Assembly: GCA_964478515.1 (NCBI GenBank)
Contig: CAYZIL010000004.1
Coordinates: 1 to 64,000, forward strand
Source: HGM13233 sp964478515
GTDB lineage: Bacteria > Bacillota > Clostridia > Oscillospirales > Ruminococcaceae
Length of the DNA: 64,000 bases
Reading direction: 5' to 3'
In this document: positions 8,189-16,204 of the stretch, one piece after another
Layout of the letters: the number at the start of each line of letters is the position of its first letter
How positions within the stretch are numbered: the stretch's first letter is position 1
The notes under the pieces: generated by a model
What the model was told of the DNA's origin: nothing
Database searches by the model: none
Seen by the model: the letters and a program-made list of their open reading frames with translations, nothing else
Translations under genes and position numbers: made by a program

Positions 8189-9526
8189 ATGAGACGAATT
8201 AAAAAACTGACATATGCGCAGGTCGTGGCGCTCGGTTATGTCTGTATCATTCTGCTGGGCGGTCTGCTGCTCAGCTTGCCTATTGCCACGCGCGACGGCA
8301 GCACGGACATTTTGACGGCGCTTTTCACATCGACCTCCGCTTCCTGCGTTACCGGCCTTGTCGTCGTCGACACCTACACACACTGGACGATTTTCGGACA
8401 GTGTGTTATTCTGGTGCTGATTCAAATAGGCGGCCTGGGATTTTTTTCTTTTTTGGCGCTGATGTCACTGTTCCTGCGCAAGCGCATAGGCCTTAAGACG
8501 CGCAGCTTCCTTAAAGAGAGCATCAGCGGCATTCAAATCGGCGGAATTGTCCGTCTTTTCAAAAAGCTGCTTATCGGCACGCTGCTGTTTGAGGGCGGCG
8601 GCGCGGTAATACTCTCTTTTGTCTTTGTGCCGCGAATTGGATTGTGGCCCGGCATTTGGGCCGGCGTATTTCACTCGGTATCGGCGTTTTGCAACGCCGG
8701 TTTCGACATTTGCGGCCGTTTCGGCGCCTTCGGCTCGCTGACCACTTTTACCGACAGCCCGCTGCTTATGCTGTGCATATGCATACTCATTATAGTCGGC
8801 GGCATCGGGTTTTTCGTCTGGGACGACCTCTACACGCACAAATTCAACTTCCGGCATTACCAGCTGCACACCAAAATAGTGCTGTTTGCCACCGGACTGC
8901 TTATTGCGCTCGGCACGCTGCTGTTCTTTGTTTACGAGCGGGACAACACTCTTGCCGGTATGGGTTTCGGCCGCAAGCTTATAACGTCGCTGTTTTGCGC
9001 GGTGACGCCGCGCACGGCCGGCTTTAACGTGGTCGACAACGCCGCGCTCAGCCCGGCGTCGCGCATTTTGACAATGGTGCTGATGATAATCGGCGGCAGC
9101 CCCGGCTCGACGGCCGGCGGCATTAAAACGACGACCGTCGTCGTTATGTTCGTGGCCATGTGGTCTCACTTGAGCGCACAATCCGGCGACGACATTTTCG
9201 GACGCCGTCTGGAGGATTCTGCTGTACACCGCGCCGTATCTGTCGTAACTTTTCACCTTTCGCTGTCGGTTATAGCGGGGCTGGCGATTTCAGCCGTAGA
9301 AAAAACTCTGTCCAGCTCGGCCGTATTCTTTGAAGTATTGTCCGCTATCGGCACAGTGGGTCTGAGTGTGGGAATTACCACGTCGCTGAGCGTGGCGTCG
9401 CAAATAATTATTATGCTGCTGATGTTTTCCGGCCGAATGGGCAGCATTACCTTTATGTCTGTGTTTATGGAACCGCACGCGGCGCGCACCATACAAAAAC
9501 CTGAAGAAAGAATCAGTATTGGGTAA
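8189..9526 (+). CDS. K+ uptake channel subunit, TrkH/KtrB family
   Basis: 445 residues with four membrane-pore-membrane repeats. Pore-loop selectivity segments are visible: SASCVTGLVVVD, SAFCNAGFDICG, TPRTAGFNVVD and SAIGTVGLSVG. The protein conducts K+ (with Na+ or H+) and is gated by the cytosolic RCK subunit encoded next, 18 bases downstream. The short N terminus is KtrB-like rather than TrkH-like. Confidence 0.94.
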   Translation: MRRIKKLTYAQVVALGYVCIILLGGLLLSLPIATRDGSTDILTALFTSTSASCVTGLVVVDTYTHWTIFGQCVILVLIQIGGLGFFSFLALMSLFLRKRIGLKTRSFLKESISGIQIGGIVRLFKKLLIGTLLFEGGGAVILSFVFVPRIGLWPGIWAGVFHSVSAFCNAGFDICGRFGAFGSLTTFTDSPLLMLCICILIIVGGIGFFVWDDLYTHKFNFRHYQLHTKIVLFATGLLIALGTLLFFVYERDNTLAGMGFGRKLITSLFCAVTPRTAGFNVVDNAALSPASRILTMVLMIIGGSPGSTAGGIKTTTVVVMFVAMWSHLSAQSGDDIFGRRLEDSAVHRAVSVVTFHLSLSVIAGLAISAVEKTLSSSAVFFEVLSAIGTVGLSVGITTSLSVASQIIIMLLMFSGRMGSITFMSVFMEPHAARTIQKPEERISIG

Positions 9527-9544
9527 TAAGAGGTATATTTAAGC

Positions 9545-10204
9545 ATGCAATCAATACTCGTAATCGGTCTTGGGCGCTATGGCGACCACCTTTGCCGCAA
9601 GCTTACAGAGCTGGGCAACGAGGTCATGGCTGTCGACTATGATGAAGAGAAGGTGCAAAACCTGGCGTCGGTGTGTACCGGCGCCCAAATAGGCGACTGC
9701 ACCAACGAGGAAGTGCTGCGCTCACTGGGCGTAGCTAACTACGACGTCTGTTTTGTGTGTATCGGCGAGGACTTTCAAAGCTCGCTGGTAATAACGGCGC
9801 TGCTCAAGGATTTTGGCGCGACCCGCGTTATCAGCAAGGCCGGCAGCCCCATCCATTCCGACTTCCTCAAGCGCAACGGCGCCGACGAGGTCGTTTATCC
9901 CGAGCGCGACAGCGCCGAAAAAATTGCCGTGCGCGTCACTACCCACACAATTGACTACACCGCGCTGAGCAAAGAAGTGGGCATTTACGAAATAATGCCG
10001 CACAAAAGCTGGGTGGGCAAATCCATTCGCGAGCTCAACTTCCGCGTCAAATACAATATGACCATACTTGCCACCAAGCAAAAGGACCAAATCAACCCGC
10101 TGCCGCCGGCGGACTACGTTTTCCAAAGCGACGAGCACCTGATGATAATGGGCCGGCACGAGGATGTCGAGCATGTGCTGCGGATGATAGAAAAGCAAAA
10201 ATAA
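9545..10204 (+). CDS. K+ uptake regulatory subunit, TrkA/KtrA family (RCK)
   Basis: 219 residues: RCK_N Rossmann domain (residues 1-125, nucleotide-binding GLGRYG near the start and the acidic strand end VDYDEE), then RCK_C (about 135-219). KtrA-type rings bind ATP/ADP, and RCK_C of Firmicutes can bind c-di-AMP. A c-di-AMP receptor gene, darA, is also in this window. Translated with the channel gene from the same transcript. Confidence 0.94.
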   Translation: MQSILVIGLGRYGDHLCRKLTELGNEVMAVDYDEEKVQNLASVCTGAQIGDCTNEEVLRSLGVANYDVCFVCIGEDFQSSLVITALLKDFGATRVISKAGSPIHSDFLKRNGADEVVYPERDSAEKIAVRVTTHTIDYTALSKEVGIYEIMPHKSWVGKSIRELNFRVKYNMTILATKQKDQINPLPPADYVFQSDEHLMIMGRHEDVEHVLRMIEKQK

Positions 10205-10205
10205 A

Positions 10206-10265
10206 CCGACCGCCGCCGTCCCGACCTGGCCTAAGCCCATGTCGCCGAACGGCGGCTGTTTTTGG
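10206..10265 (+). promoter_or_regulatory. Structured leader of queT (possible preQ1-type switch or terminator)
   Basis: Two mutually exclusive hairpins are visible. One is GTCGCC-GAAC-GGCGGC (10241-10256) followed by TGTTTTT, a good intrinsic terminator. The other pairs GCCGCCGT (10212-10219) with ACGGCGGC (10249-10256). A loop GCCCA can also pair with the GGGG ribosome binding site (10264-10267). Leaders of queT genes often carry preQ1 riboswitches, but this does not match the class I or II consensus I can recall. It could simply be the trkA terminator. Confidence 0.45.
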
Positions 10266-10272
10266 GGTAACT

Positions 10273-10797
10273 ATGGAAAATTCTAACAACATATCCGTCC
10301 GCAAACTGGTCTTCGGCGCGCTGGTCGCGGCGGTTTATGCCGCCGTGTCGCTGGCGCTGGCGCCGCTGAGCTACGGCGCGCTGCAATTCCGCGTCGCTGA
10401 GGCGCTGACGCTGCTGCCGGTGCTGAGCGCCAGCGGCGTTGTCGGCGTGACGCTCGGCTGCGCTATTACCAACGCCGTCGGCGCGGCGCTCGGCTACAAC
10501 ATTCTCGGCGCCGCCGACGTGCTTTTCGGCACTGCTGCCACACTGGCCGCGGCGCTGCTCACCCGGGCGCTGGGCCGCTTTCGCGTGCGCGGTCTGCCGC
10601 TGCTGTCGGCGCTGCCGCCTGTAATCGTAAACGCGCTGGTAATCGGCGCCGAGCTCAGCTGGGTAACGAGCGGCACGCTGCGCTTGTCGGTCTTTACTCT
10701 GTTCGCGCTGCAAACCGGCGCACAGCAGCTGCTGCCCTGCTTGCTGGGCACTTTTCTGGTGCGGGCGCTGGAGCGCCGCGGCATTACCGTAAATTAG
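10273..10797 (+). CDS. queT: QueT-family queuosine precursor transporter
   Basis: 174 residues, about five or six membrane helices. Typical QueT features are LVFGALVAAVYAAVSL, YGALQFRVAEALTLLP and GCAITNAVGA. QueT is an ECF-type S component that imports preQ1 or a related precursor for tRNA queuosine modification. The general ECF ATPases are not here. A hairpin leader precedes it. The flavoprotein gene follows after 11 bases. Confidence 0.9.
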   Translation: MENSNNISVRKLVFGALVAAVYAAVSLALAPLSYGALQFRVAEALTLLPVLSASGVVGVTLGCAITNAVGAALGYNILGAADVLFGTAATLAAALLTRALGRFRVRGLPLLSALPPVIVNALVIGAELSWVTSGTLRLSVFTLFALQTGAQQLLPCLLGTFLVRALERRGITVN

Positions 10798-10808
10798 GGA
10801 GAGGCAAA

Positions 10809-11405
10809 ATGAGATTTACCCTTATAGAGGGTAGTCCGCGCCCGCGCAGCAACACCGCGGCGCTGTGCGAGCCCTTTGCCGCGCAACTGCTTGCCGACGG
10901 CGCGCAGTTGGAAACTTTTCGTCTTGCGGAAATGCATGTTGCGCCCTGCTGCGGCTGCTACCGCTGTCAGCAGACCAGCGGCGAATACGGCTGCGTGCAG
11001 CGCGACGATATGTACAGCATTGTCAACAGCGTAATTGCCAGCGACATTGTCGTGCTGGCAACGCCCGTCTATACCTGGTACTGCACTGCCGAAATGAAAG
11101 CCGTGCTCGACCGCTTTTACGGCATGAACAAATATTACGGCGCCGGCAGTGGCTCGCTGTGGGCGAGCAAGGGATTGGCGCTTATTGCCACGCACGGCTA
11201 CGACGCCGACTACGGCGCCGGCACGCTGCTTGTCGGCTTGCAGCGCTTGTGTGAGCATTCGCACCTCAACTGGCTCGGCGCCTATACCGTGCGCGACACC
11301 GACGACATGGCCAGCTTCGTCACCGCGTCGGCCCAAAACGGCGCGCGGCAATTCGCCCGCAAATTACTGTGCTCGACCCCGTACCAGTTGGCAGATCGTG
11401 GGTAA
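10809..11405 (+). CDS. Iron-sulfur flavoprotein-like / NADPH-dependent FMN reductase family
   Basis: 198 residues with a flavodoxin-like fold. The FMN phosphate loop is GSPRPRSNT near the N terminus, followed by a cysteine cluster CCGCYRCQ...C and the TPVYTWYCTAEMKAVLDRF strand that lines the flavin. The compact cysteine motif resembles archaeal and clostridial iron-sulfur flavoproteins, which move electrons between ferredoxin and small oxidants. Physiological partner unknown. RBS GGAG lies just upstream; likely co-transcribed with queT. Confidence 0.88.
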   Translation: MRFTLIEGSPRPRSNTAALCEPFAAQLLADGAQLETFRLAEMHVAPCCGCYRCQQTSGEYGCVQRDDMYSIVNSVIASDIVVLATPVYTWYCTAEMKAVLDRFYGMNKYYGAGSGSLWASKGLALIATHGYDADYGAGTLLVGLQRLCEHSHLNWLGAYTVRDTDDMASFVTASAQNGARQFARKLLCSTPYQLADRG

Positions 11406-11646
11406 TATTGCACAAATTGCGTATAAATAATTATACAAGATGACCAATTGTCTAATATTTCTGTCGAGATGGCCCCAATACTGAGCAAAGTGCGGTTTTT
11501 CCGCCGCTGTCACCCGGCAAGGCTTGTTTACCGCGGCTGTTTTGTGGTAAGCTATAGGTGTAAAGAATAGAAGGTGACAAAAAAGAAGCGTCACCGGCAG
11601 CCGACGGCAACAGGCCGCAGGCGGCTGCCGCAAGGAGGTAAAATTT
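11406..11646. other. Intergenic region upstream of HAD-IIA gene
   Basis: 241 bases without a gene. A TTGTTT / TAAGCT pair with an 18-base spacer (about 11527-11556) is a moderate promoter candidate. A GC-rich inverted repeat near 11597-11630 (GGCAGCCG...CGGCTGCC type) lies just upstream of the strong RBS AAGGAGG. Confidence 0.4.
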
Positions 11647-12435
11647 ATGGATCATCTGAGAAGTCTCAAGGGCTTTTTGTGCGACATGGACGGCGTTATC
11701 TACCACGGTAACCGGCTGCTGCCGGGCGTGACGGAGTTCGTCGACTGGCTGTACAAGAACGACAAGCAGTTTCTGTTTCTCACCAATGCCAGCTCGCGCA
11801 GCCCGCGCGAACTGCACCAGAAACTGGAACGCATGGGTCTGCACGTTGACGAGACCCACTTTTATACCAGCGCGCTGGCAACGGCAAAATTTATTCAAAG
11901 CCAGTCGCCGCGCTGCAGCGCCTACGTTATTGGCGAGCCGGGGCTGTACAACGCCCTGTACGAGGCGGGCATAACCATTAACGACGTCGACCCCGACTAC
12001 GTTATAGTCGGCGAGACAAACAACTATAATTACGACAGCATCTGCCGCGCGGTGTCCCACGTTTTTAACGGCGCCAAGCTTGTCGGCACCAATACCGACA
12101 TCACCGGTCCGACCGAGGACGGCATAGTTCCGGCCTGCCGGGCACTGTGCGCGCCCATAGAACTCGCCACCGGCAAGAGCGCCTATTTCGTCGGCAAGCC
12201 CAACCCGCTGATGATGCACACCGGTCTAAAGATGCTCGGCTGCCATTCCGCCGAAACGGCGATGATAGGCGACCGCATGGACACCGACATTATCGCCGGC
12301 ATAGAGAGCGGCCTTGACCCGGTGCTGGTGCTTTCCGGCGTCAGCGACCGCGAGGAAATTCGCCGCTTCCCCTACCGGCCGCGGCTGGTGCTCAACGGCG
12401 TCGGCGACATTCCCGGCGCGGTAGACAACGCCTGA
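11647..12435 (+). CDS. HAD-IIA family hydrolase (NagD-like)
   Basis: 262 residues. Motif I CDMDGVIYHG (residue 14 onward), motif II TNASSRSP, lysine in VGKPNPLMM and motif IV GDRMDTDI place it with NagD/AraL/PGP-type phosphatases with a C2 cap. Substrates in this family include nucleotide monophosphates, phosphoglycolate and sugar phosphates. Strong RBS AAGGAGG. Monocistronic as far as visible. Confidence 0.92.
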   Translation: MDHLRSLKGFLCDMDGVIYHGNRLLPGVTEFVDWLYKNDKQFLFLTNASSRSPRELHQKLERMGLHVDETHFYTSALATAKFIQSQSPRCSAYVIGEPGLYNALYEAGITINDVDPDYVIVGETNNYNYDSICRAVSHVFNGAKLVGTNTDITGPTEDGIVPACRALCAPIELATGKSAYFVGKPNPLMMHTGLKMLGCHSAETAMIGDRMDTDIIAGIESGLDPVLVLSGVSDREEIRRFPYRPRLVLNGVGDIPGAVDNA

Positions 12436-12595
12436 AAACGGCGCGTTTGGCGCGCGGCTGAAAAGCTTTCAAATAGCGGCGACAGCGGCGTTGAGCTTGC
12501 TGCCGTCGTTATTTTATTTTTTGCCGTTTTTTCGGCGCTAAACAGTGCCTTTGCGGTGCGGCACAAAACCCTGCAGCATGAAAGAGGGAAATCGA

Positions 12596-13066
12596 ATGGA
12601 AACGCTCAAAATCACCACGGCCAGAATGACGATATACCCGCTCAGCGACGGGGAGATGGCACAGAAAATCGCGGCGGAAAGCGACGACGCCACTAGGACA
12701 GCCTACGGCGAAATGCTGGCCGGCTGTCGGGAAAATCCGCAGCAGCGCGTTTGGAGCGCAATTTGGGAAATGCGGCAAAACGGCGCCGGCGGCCGGGTCG
12801 TCGGGGACCTCTGCTTTAAGGGCTTTAACGGCGGTGCGCCCGAGATTGGCTACGGGATAAAAAAGGAATTTGCCGGCCACGGGCTAATGAGCGAGGCGGT
12901 TGCGGCGCTCGCCGAATGGGCAAGCCGCCAGCCCGGCGTCACCCGAGTACTGGCGCAGACCGAGCCGGACAACCTCGCCTCCCAAAGGGTGCTGGTGAAA
13001 GCGGGCTTTGCGGCGGACGGCACGCTGGGCGACGAGGGGCCGCTGTTTACCTATACGCGGCGCTGA
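12596..13066 (+). CDS. GNAT family N-acetyltransferase
   Basis: 156 residues from ATG 12596, chosen because AGAGGG precedes it at good spacing; an in-frame ATG at 12578 has no such site. The RimJ/RimL-like acetyl-CoA fold shows EIGYGIKKEFAGHGLMSEAV (beta4 and pyrophosphate loop, with the usual Q/RxxGxG/A reduced to KEFAGHG) and the beta5 segment VLAQTEPDNLASQRVL. Substrate unknown. A weak hairpin with T run near 12478-12525 separates it from the HAD gene. Confidence 0.88.
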   Translation: METLKITTARMTIYPLSDGEMAQKIAAESDDATRTAYGEMLAGCRENPQQRVWSAIWEMRQNGAGGRVVGDLCFKGFNGGAPEIGYGIKKEFAGHGLMSEAVAALAEWASRQPGVTRVLAQTEPDNLASQRVLVKAGFAADGTLGDEGPLFTYTRR

Positions 13067-13148
13067 GTACCGGCGGCGCGCCGCGCGCACTGCCGCTTGG
13101 TTTTTGCAGTGATGATTATTCTCTGTGTCGTCTTCCGCAGCGGCACAG

Positions 13149-13197
13149 AAAAACCGAGACCCATGTCTGCCGCGGCAAGCGGCAGGGCACGGGTCTC
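13149..13197 (-). terminator. Terminator of the MDR-lacI-deoC operon
   Basis: On the minus strand GAGACCC...GGGTCTC encloses an inner TGCCG/CGGCA stem and is followed by GGTTTTT. It lies 27 bases past the deoC stop. Confidence 0.75.
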
Positions 13198-13223
13198 ATC
13201 ATTTAAAGATAAAACTGTGAAAT

Positions 13224-13898
13224 TTATTTCGTCCCCTCGGTGACTACGGGGCCGGCGCTGGAGCCGAAACGCACGGCGCCGGCGGCAATAAAGGCGTCAG
13301 CCTGCGCACGGGTGCGAATGCCTGTCGAGGCCTTGACGCCAATGGCGGGGCTGACGGTGGCGCGCATAATTTTAACGGCCTCTATTGTGGCGCCCTCGCT
13401 GCCGAAAAAGCCGGAGCAGGTCTTGACGAATTTCGCGCCGCATTCCTCGGCCATCTGGCATGCGAGCACCAGCTCGTCCTCGGTAAGGGCGTGAATTTCC
13501 ACTATCACCTTGGTCGCGGCCGGCTTTGCGGCCTCGACAACGGCCTTTATGTCGGCGCGGACAAAGTCGTAATCCTTGTCCTTTAGCGCGCCGATGTTGA
13601 TGACCATGTCAATCTCCTCGGCGCCGTCGCGCACGGCGCACTTGGTCTCGGCCACCTTCATCTCGGTGAGGTTGGCGCCGAGCGGGAAGCCGACGACGGT
13701 GCAGGTGTGCACGCCGCTGCCCTTGAGCAGCTCGGCAGTCATTTTGACGCGGTAGGGGTTGACGCACACGGCGGCAAAGCCGTACTCGCGCGCCTGGCTG
13801 CAAAAGCGCTCTATGTCCGCTTTCGTCGCCTCGGCGTGCAGGTCGGTGTGGTCAAAATACTGCGCGTATTTCGGGTCGAAGTTGGGGGAATGTTCCAT
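13224..13898 (-). CDS. DeoC-family class I aldolase (divergent deoxyribose-phosphate aldolase)
   Basis: 224 residues, the usual DERA length. Schiff-base lysine K159 (FVKTCSGF), the proton-relay lysine K189 (IGVKAST) and D97 (EEIDMVIN) are present, so it should be an active class I aldolase. Some normally strict motifs differ: the N-terminal IDHTLLKP-type segment is FDHTDLHAE (15-23), TSTGF is TCSGF and ASGGI is ASTGI. It is third in the operon with the MDR dehydrogenase and LacI regulator, and no nucleoside phosphorylase or phosphopentomutase is near. A sugar-derived substrate other than deoxyribose-5-phosphate is plausible. Confidence 0.88.
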   Translation of the reverse strand: MEHSPNFDPKYAQYFDHTDLHAEATKADIERFCSQAREYGFAAVCVNPYRVKMTAELLKGSGVHTCTVVGFPLGANLTEMKVAETKCAVRDGAEEIDMVINIGALKDKDYDFVRADIKAVVEAAKPAATKVIVEIHALTEDELVLACQMAEECGAKFVKTCSGFFGSEGATIEAVKIMRATVSPAIGVKASTGIRTRAQADAFIAAGAVRFGSSAGPVVTEGTK

Positions 13899-13947
13899 TG
13901 TTTTTACCTCTTCCGCCGCTTGAACGCGGCTGATAATTTAATCGAAT

Positions 13948-14955
13948 TTATTTTACGGAGGTGCGCTCGACGAGCGTGACCGGCAGCACATACTCCGTCT
14001 TTTCCGGTTTTTCTCCGCCGCGCTGGGCGATTATCAGCTCGGCGCACAGCTCGCCCATTTCCGCTGCCGGCTGGCGCACGGTGGTCAGCGGCGGGCTGCA
14101 AAGCGCGGCCACGCTGATGTCGTCAAAGCCGGTAACGCACACCTGCTGCGGCACCGAAATGCCGGCCGCGGCCAGTGCCCGCAGCGCTCCGACGGCGAGC
14201 GTGTCGCAGTAGCAGCAAATGCCGTCAAAGTCGACCTTTTGGACAATCATTTGCGTCACCGCCTGCTCGGCAGCCGCCACGCTCACCTCGCAGACCGTGC
14301 GGTAAAGCTGGCGCGGCGGGTCGACGCCGGCCTCGCGGTGGGCGGCCTGGTAGCCCGAATAGCGCGCCACCTGGGTGGACAGACCGCGGCCGTCGGTCAA
14401 AAAGGCAATGCGGCGACAGCCGGCGTCAAGCATTCTGCTTGTCGCTATCTTTCCGCCCGAAAAATTGTCCGCGCGCACCGTTATTGCGCCCAGCGGCGCC
14501 GCGTTCCAGGGTATGCGGTCGGCAAAAACCTTGGGAATGCGGTCGGAAAGCTCGTCGCCGTCAATATCCTCTCCGGAAATAAAAATGATACCGGCGACCT
14601 TTATGCTGCGCAGCATGTTCAGCTGTCCCGACTGGGTCAACTGGCTTTCGGCCGTGTTGCAAATGACCGCGGCAAAGCCCGCCGCCTCCAGGCTCCGCTG
14701 CGCCGCCAGCGTGATGAGCGCGAAAAACTCGTTGGTGATGTCGGGCACAACTATGCCGATTATATTCGTTCGCCGCGTGCGCAGACTTTTGGCGACAGCG
14801 TCGGGCTCGTAGTTCTGTTCCGCAACTATGGCGCGCACCTTTGCGGCAGTCTGCGGCGAGTAGCGGCCGGTTTCGTTAATTACCCGCGACACCGTCGACA
14901 CGGACACGCCCGCCAGGCGGGCAATGTCGCGAATGGAAACATCGCGCTTAGTCAA
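13948..14955 (-). CDS. LacI-family transcriptional regulator
   Basis: 335 residues. The N-terminal HTH (SIRDIARLAGVSVSTVSRVIN, followed by hinge helix AVAKSLRTRRT) is complete, with a periplasmic-binding-protein-like effector domain after residue 60. The start overlaps the MDR stop by 8 bases, so it is translated from the same message and probably autoregulated. Two related operators (15953-15968 and 16173-16188) lie at the two promoters of the divergent cluster. The inducer is expected to be the cluster's sugar or its phosphate. Confidence 0.95.
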   Translation of the reverse strand: MTKRDVSIRDIARLAGVSVSTVSRVINETGRYSPQTAAKVRAIVAEQNYEPDAVAKSLRTRRTNIIGIVVPDITNEFFALITLAAQRSLEAAGFAAVICNTAESQLTQSGQLNMLRSIKVAGIIFISGEDIDGDELSDRIPKVFADRIPWNAAPLGAITVRADNFSGGKIATSRMLDAGCRRIAFLTDGRGLSTQVARYSGYQAAHREAGVDPPRQLYRTVCEVSVAAAEQAVTQMIVQKVDFDGICCYCDTLAVGALRALAAAGISVPQQVCVTGFDDISVAALCSPPLTTVRQPAAEMGELCAELIIAQRGGEKPEKTEYVLPVTLVERTSVK

Positions 14956-15922
14956 AAGCGATCGCTCCTTTAATATATCCGTCGGCCTTGCTGACGGCGG
15001 TTTCGAGCATTTGCTGAATGTCGCAAGCCGGCATGATGTGGGTTATCATCTCGCTCTGGTCGAAAACGCCGCGCTCGAACAGCCGCGCGGTCTGCGGTAC
15101 ATGGTCGTTAAAGTGGCGGTCGACGGCCGGCGCGGTGTTAATTATGCGCAGTCCGCGCAGGTGCCAGGGCGAGGCGTTTACGGTGCGCTCGGCGCGGTGC
15201 CAGGCAAAGTTTGAGACGGTGCCGCCGGTGCAGACAAGCTCGCAGGCCGTGTTGAGTCCGGGCTGGGAGCCCGAGCATTCAACGGCAATATTTACGCCGC
15301 CGGCAGCGGCAATCCGCTGTATGGCGGCGCGGCCCTCGTCAGTGTCGGACCGCCAGCACTCGTCGGCGCCGTATTTTTTTGCCAGCGCCAGGCGCTCGGG
15401 GTCAATGTCAAAACAAATTAGCTTGTTAATCAGCGAGTGGCGATAGGCCTGCACGTTCAGCAGCCCCATATAGCCGGCTCCGATAACGGCGACGTCGTCG
15501 CCGGGCGCGCGGGTGATGTTGCTCATGCCGTTGACGACGCAGACGGCCGGCTCGCCGATGTACTGGGCAAATTCCGCGCCCGTCTGCGGCGCCGCACTCG
15601 CCGGCAGGTGGCCGACAAAATCGGCGCGGATGTTGATGTATTCGGACATGGCCGGCGCGCCGTCAATTGAAAACACGCGCTCGCCGACGGCAAAATCTTC
15701 GACCCCGTCGCCGACAGCGCTGATAAAGCCGGCAGCCTCGTGGCCGAAGCGGAAGGGAAACGGCTCGCGCAGGTCGCGGCCGCGGAAAAGATAGGCGTCC
15801 CAGGCACAGACGCCGCAGGCCATGACCCGAATCTGCACCTGACCGGGCAGCGGCGCTTCAATGTCGGCCTCGCCGACGACCGCCCGCTGCGGCTCGCTCA
15901 TGTATAGCGCTTTTATTTTCAT
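14948..15922 (-). CDS. Zinc-type MDR alcohol/polyol dehydrogenase
   Basis: 324 residues. Catalytic-zinc features are CGVCAWD and GHEAAG; the Rossmann part shows VIGAGYMGLLNVQ and the acidic ICFDID that selects NAD(H). The four-cysteine structural zinc lobe of many polyol dehydrogenases is missing between VFSIDG and FVGHLP, so it is a short MDR form. First gene of the LacI operon; perfect -35/-10 and an operator precede it. It probably oxidises or reduces a polyol, ketose or short aldehyde/ketone product of the pathway. Confidence 0.9.
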   Translation of the reverse strand: MKIKALYMSEPQRAVVGEADIEAPLPGQVQIRVMACGVCAWDAYLFRGRDLREPFPFRFGHEAAGFISAVGDGVEDFAVGERVFSIDGAPAMSEYINIRADFVGHLPASAAPQTGAEFAQYIGEPAVCVVNGMSNITRAPGDDVAVIGAGYMGLLNVQAYRHSLINKLICFDIDPERLALAKKYGADECWRSDTDEGRAAIQRIAAAGGVNIAVECSGSQPGLNTACELVCTGGTVSNFAWHRAERTVNASPWHLRGLRIINTAPAVDRHFNDHVPQTARLFERGVFDQSEMITHIMPACDIQQMLETAVSKADGYIKGAIAFD

Positions 15923-15952
15923 GTTATTCCTCTCTGCGGCGCTGTCGGCGCT

Positions 15953-15968
15953 GCGGAAACGTTTTCAC
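15953..15968. promoter_or_regulatory. LacI-type operator O1
   Basis: GCGGAAACGTTTTCAC is a CG-centred imperfect palindrome of the LacI-family type, located just downstream of the -10 of the MDR-lacI-deoC promoter. It matches the reverse complement of O2 at 13 of 16 positions. Confidence 0.7.
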
Positions 15969-15975
15969 TGAAATC

Positions 15976-16004
15976 ATTATAAATTCGCCGCCGGTGTTTG
16001 TCAA
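15976..16004 (-). promoter_or_regulatory. Promoter of MDR-lacI-deoC operon
   Basis: On the minus strand TTGACA (rc of 15999-16004), a 17-base spacer and TATAAT (rc of 15976-15981): a perfect sigma-A promoter. Operator O1 begins 7 bases downstream of the -10. Confidence 0.85.
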
Positions 16005-16139
16005 TCGCCAGCGACAAAATTTTGCCCAACAACGCAAATTCGCCGCTATCAGTACCTGAATCGGGGCTCAAACGACAAATATTGCCTGTTTCGTGCCAAA
16101 ACGGCCGCGGCGGCAGCCGGTAAAATGCTGCAACCGCAG

Positions 16140-16168
16140 TTGACAGCGCGAAAGAAAACAGCTATGAT
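16140..16168 (+). promoter_or_regulatory. Promoter of ROK kinase-glycyl radical enzyme operon
   Basis: TTGACA (16140-16145), 17-base spacer, TATGAT (16163-16168). Operator O2 begins 4 bases after the -10. Divergent from the promoter at 15976-16004. Confidence 0.85.
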
Positions 16169-16172
16169 AATA

Positions 16173-16188
16173 GCGCAAACGATTCCGC
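16173..16188. promoter_or_regulatory. LacI-type operator O2
   Basis: GCGCAAACGATTCCGC; its reverse complement agrees with O1 at 13 of 16 positions. The position just after -10 fits repression of the kinase-glycyl radical enzyme transcript by the same LacI protein. Confidence 0.65.
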
Positions 16189-16204
16189 ATGAGGAGGGCC
16201 TTTG

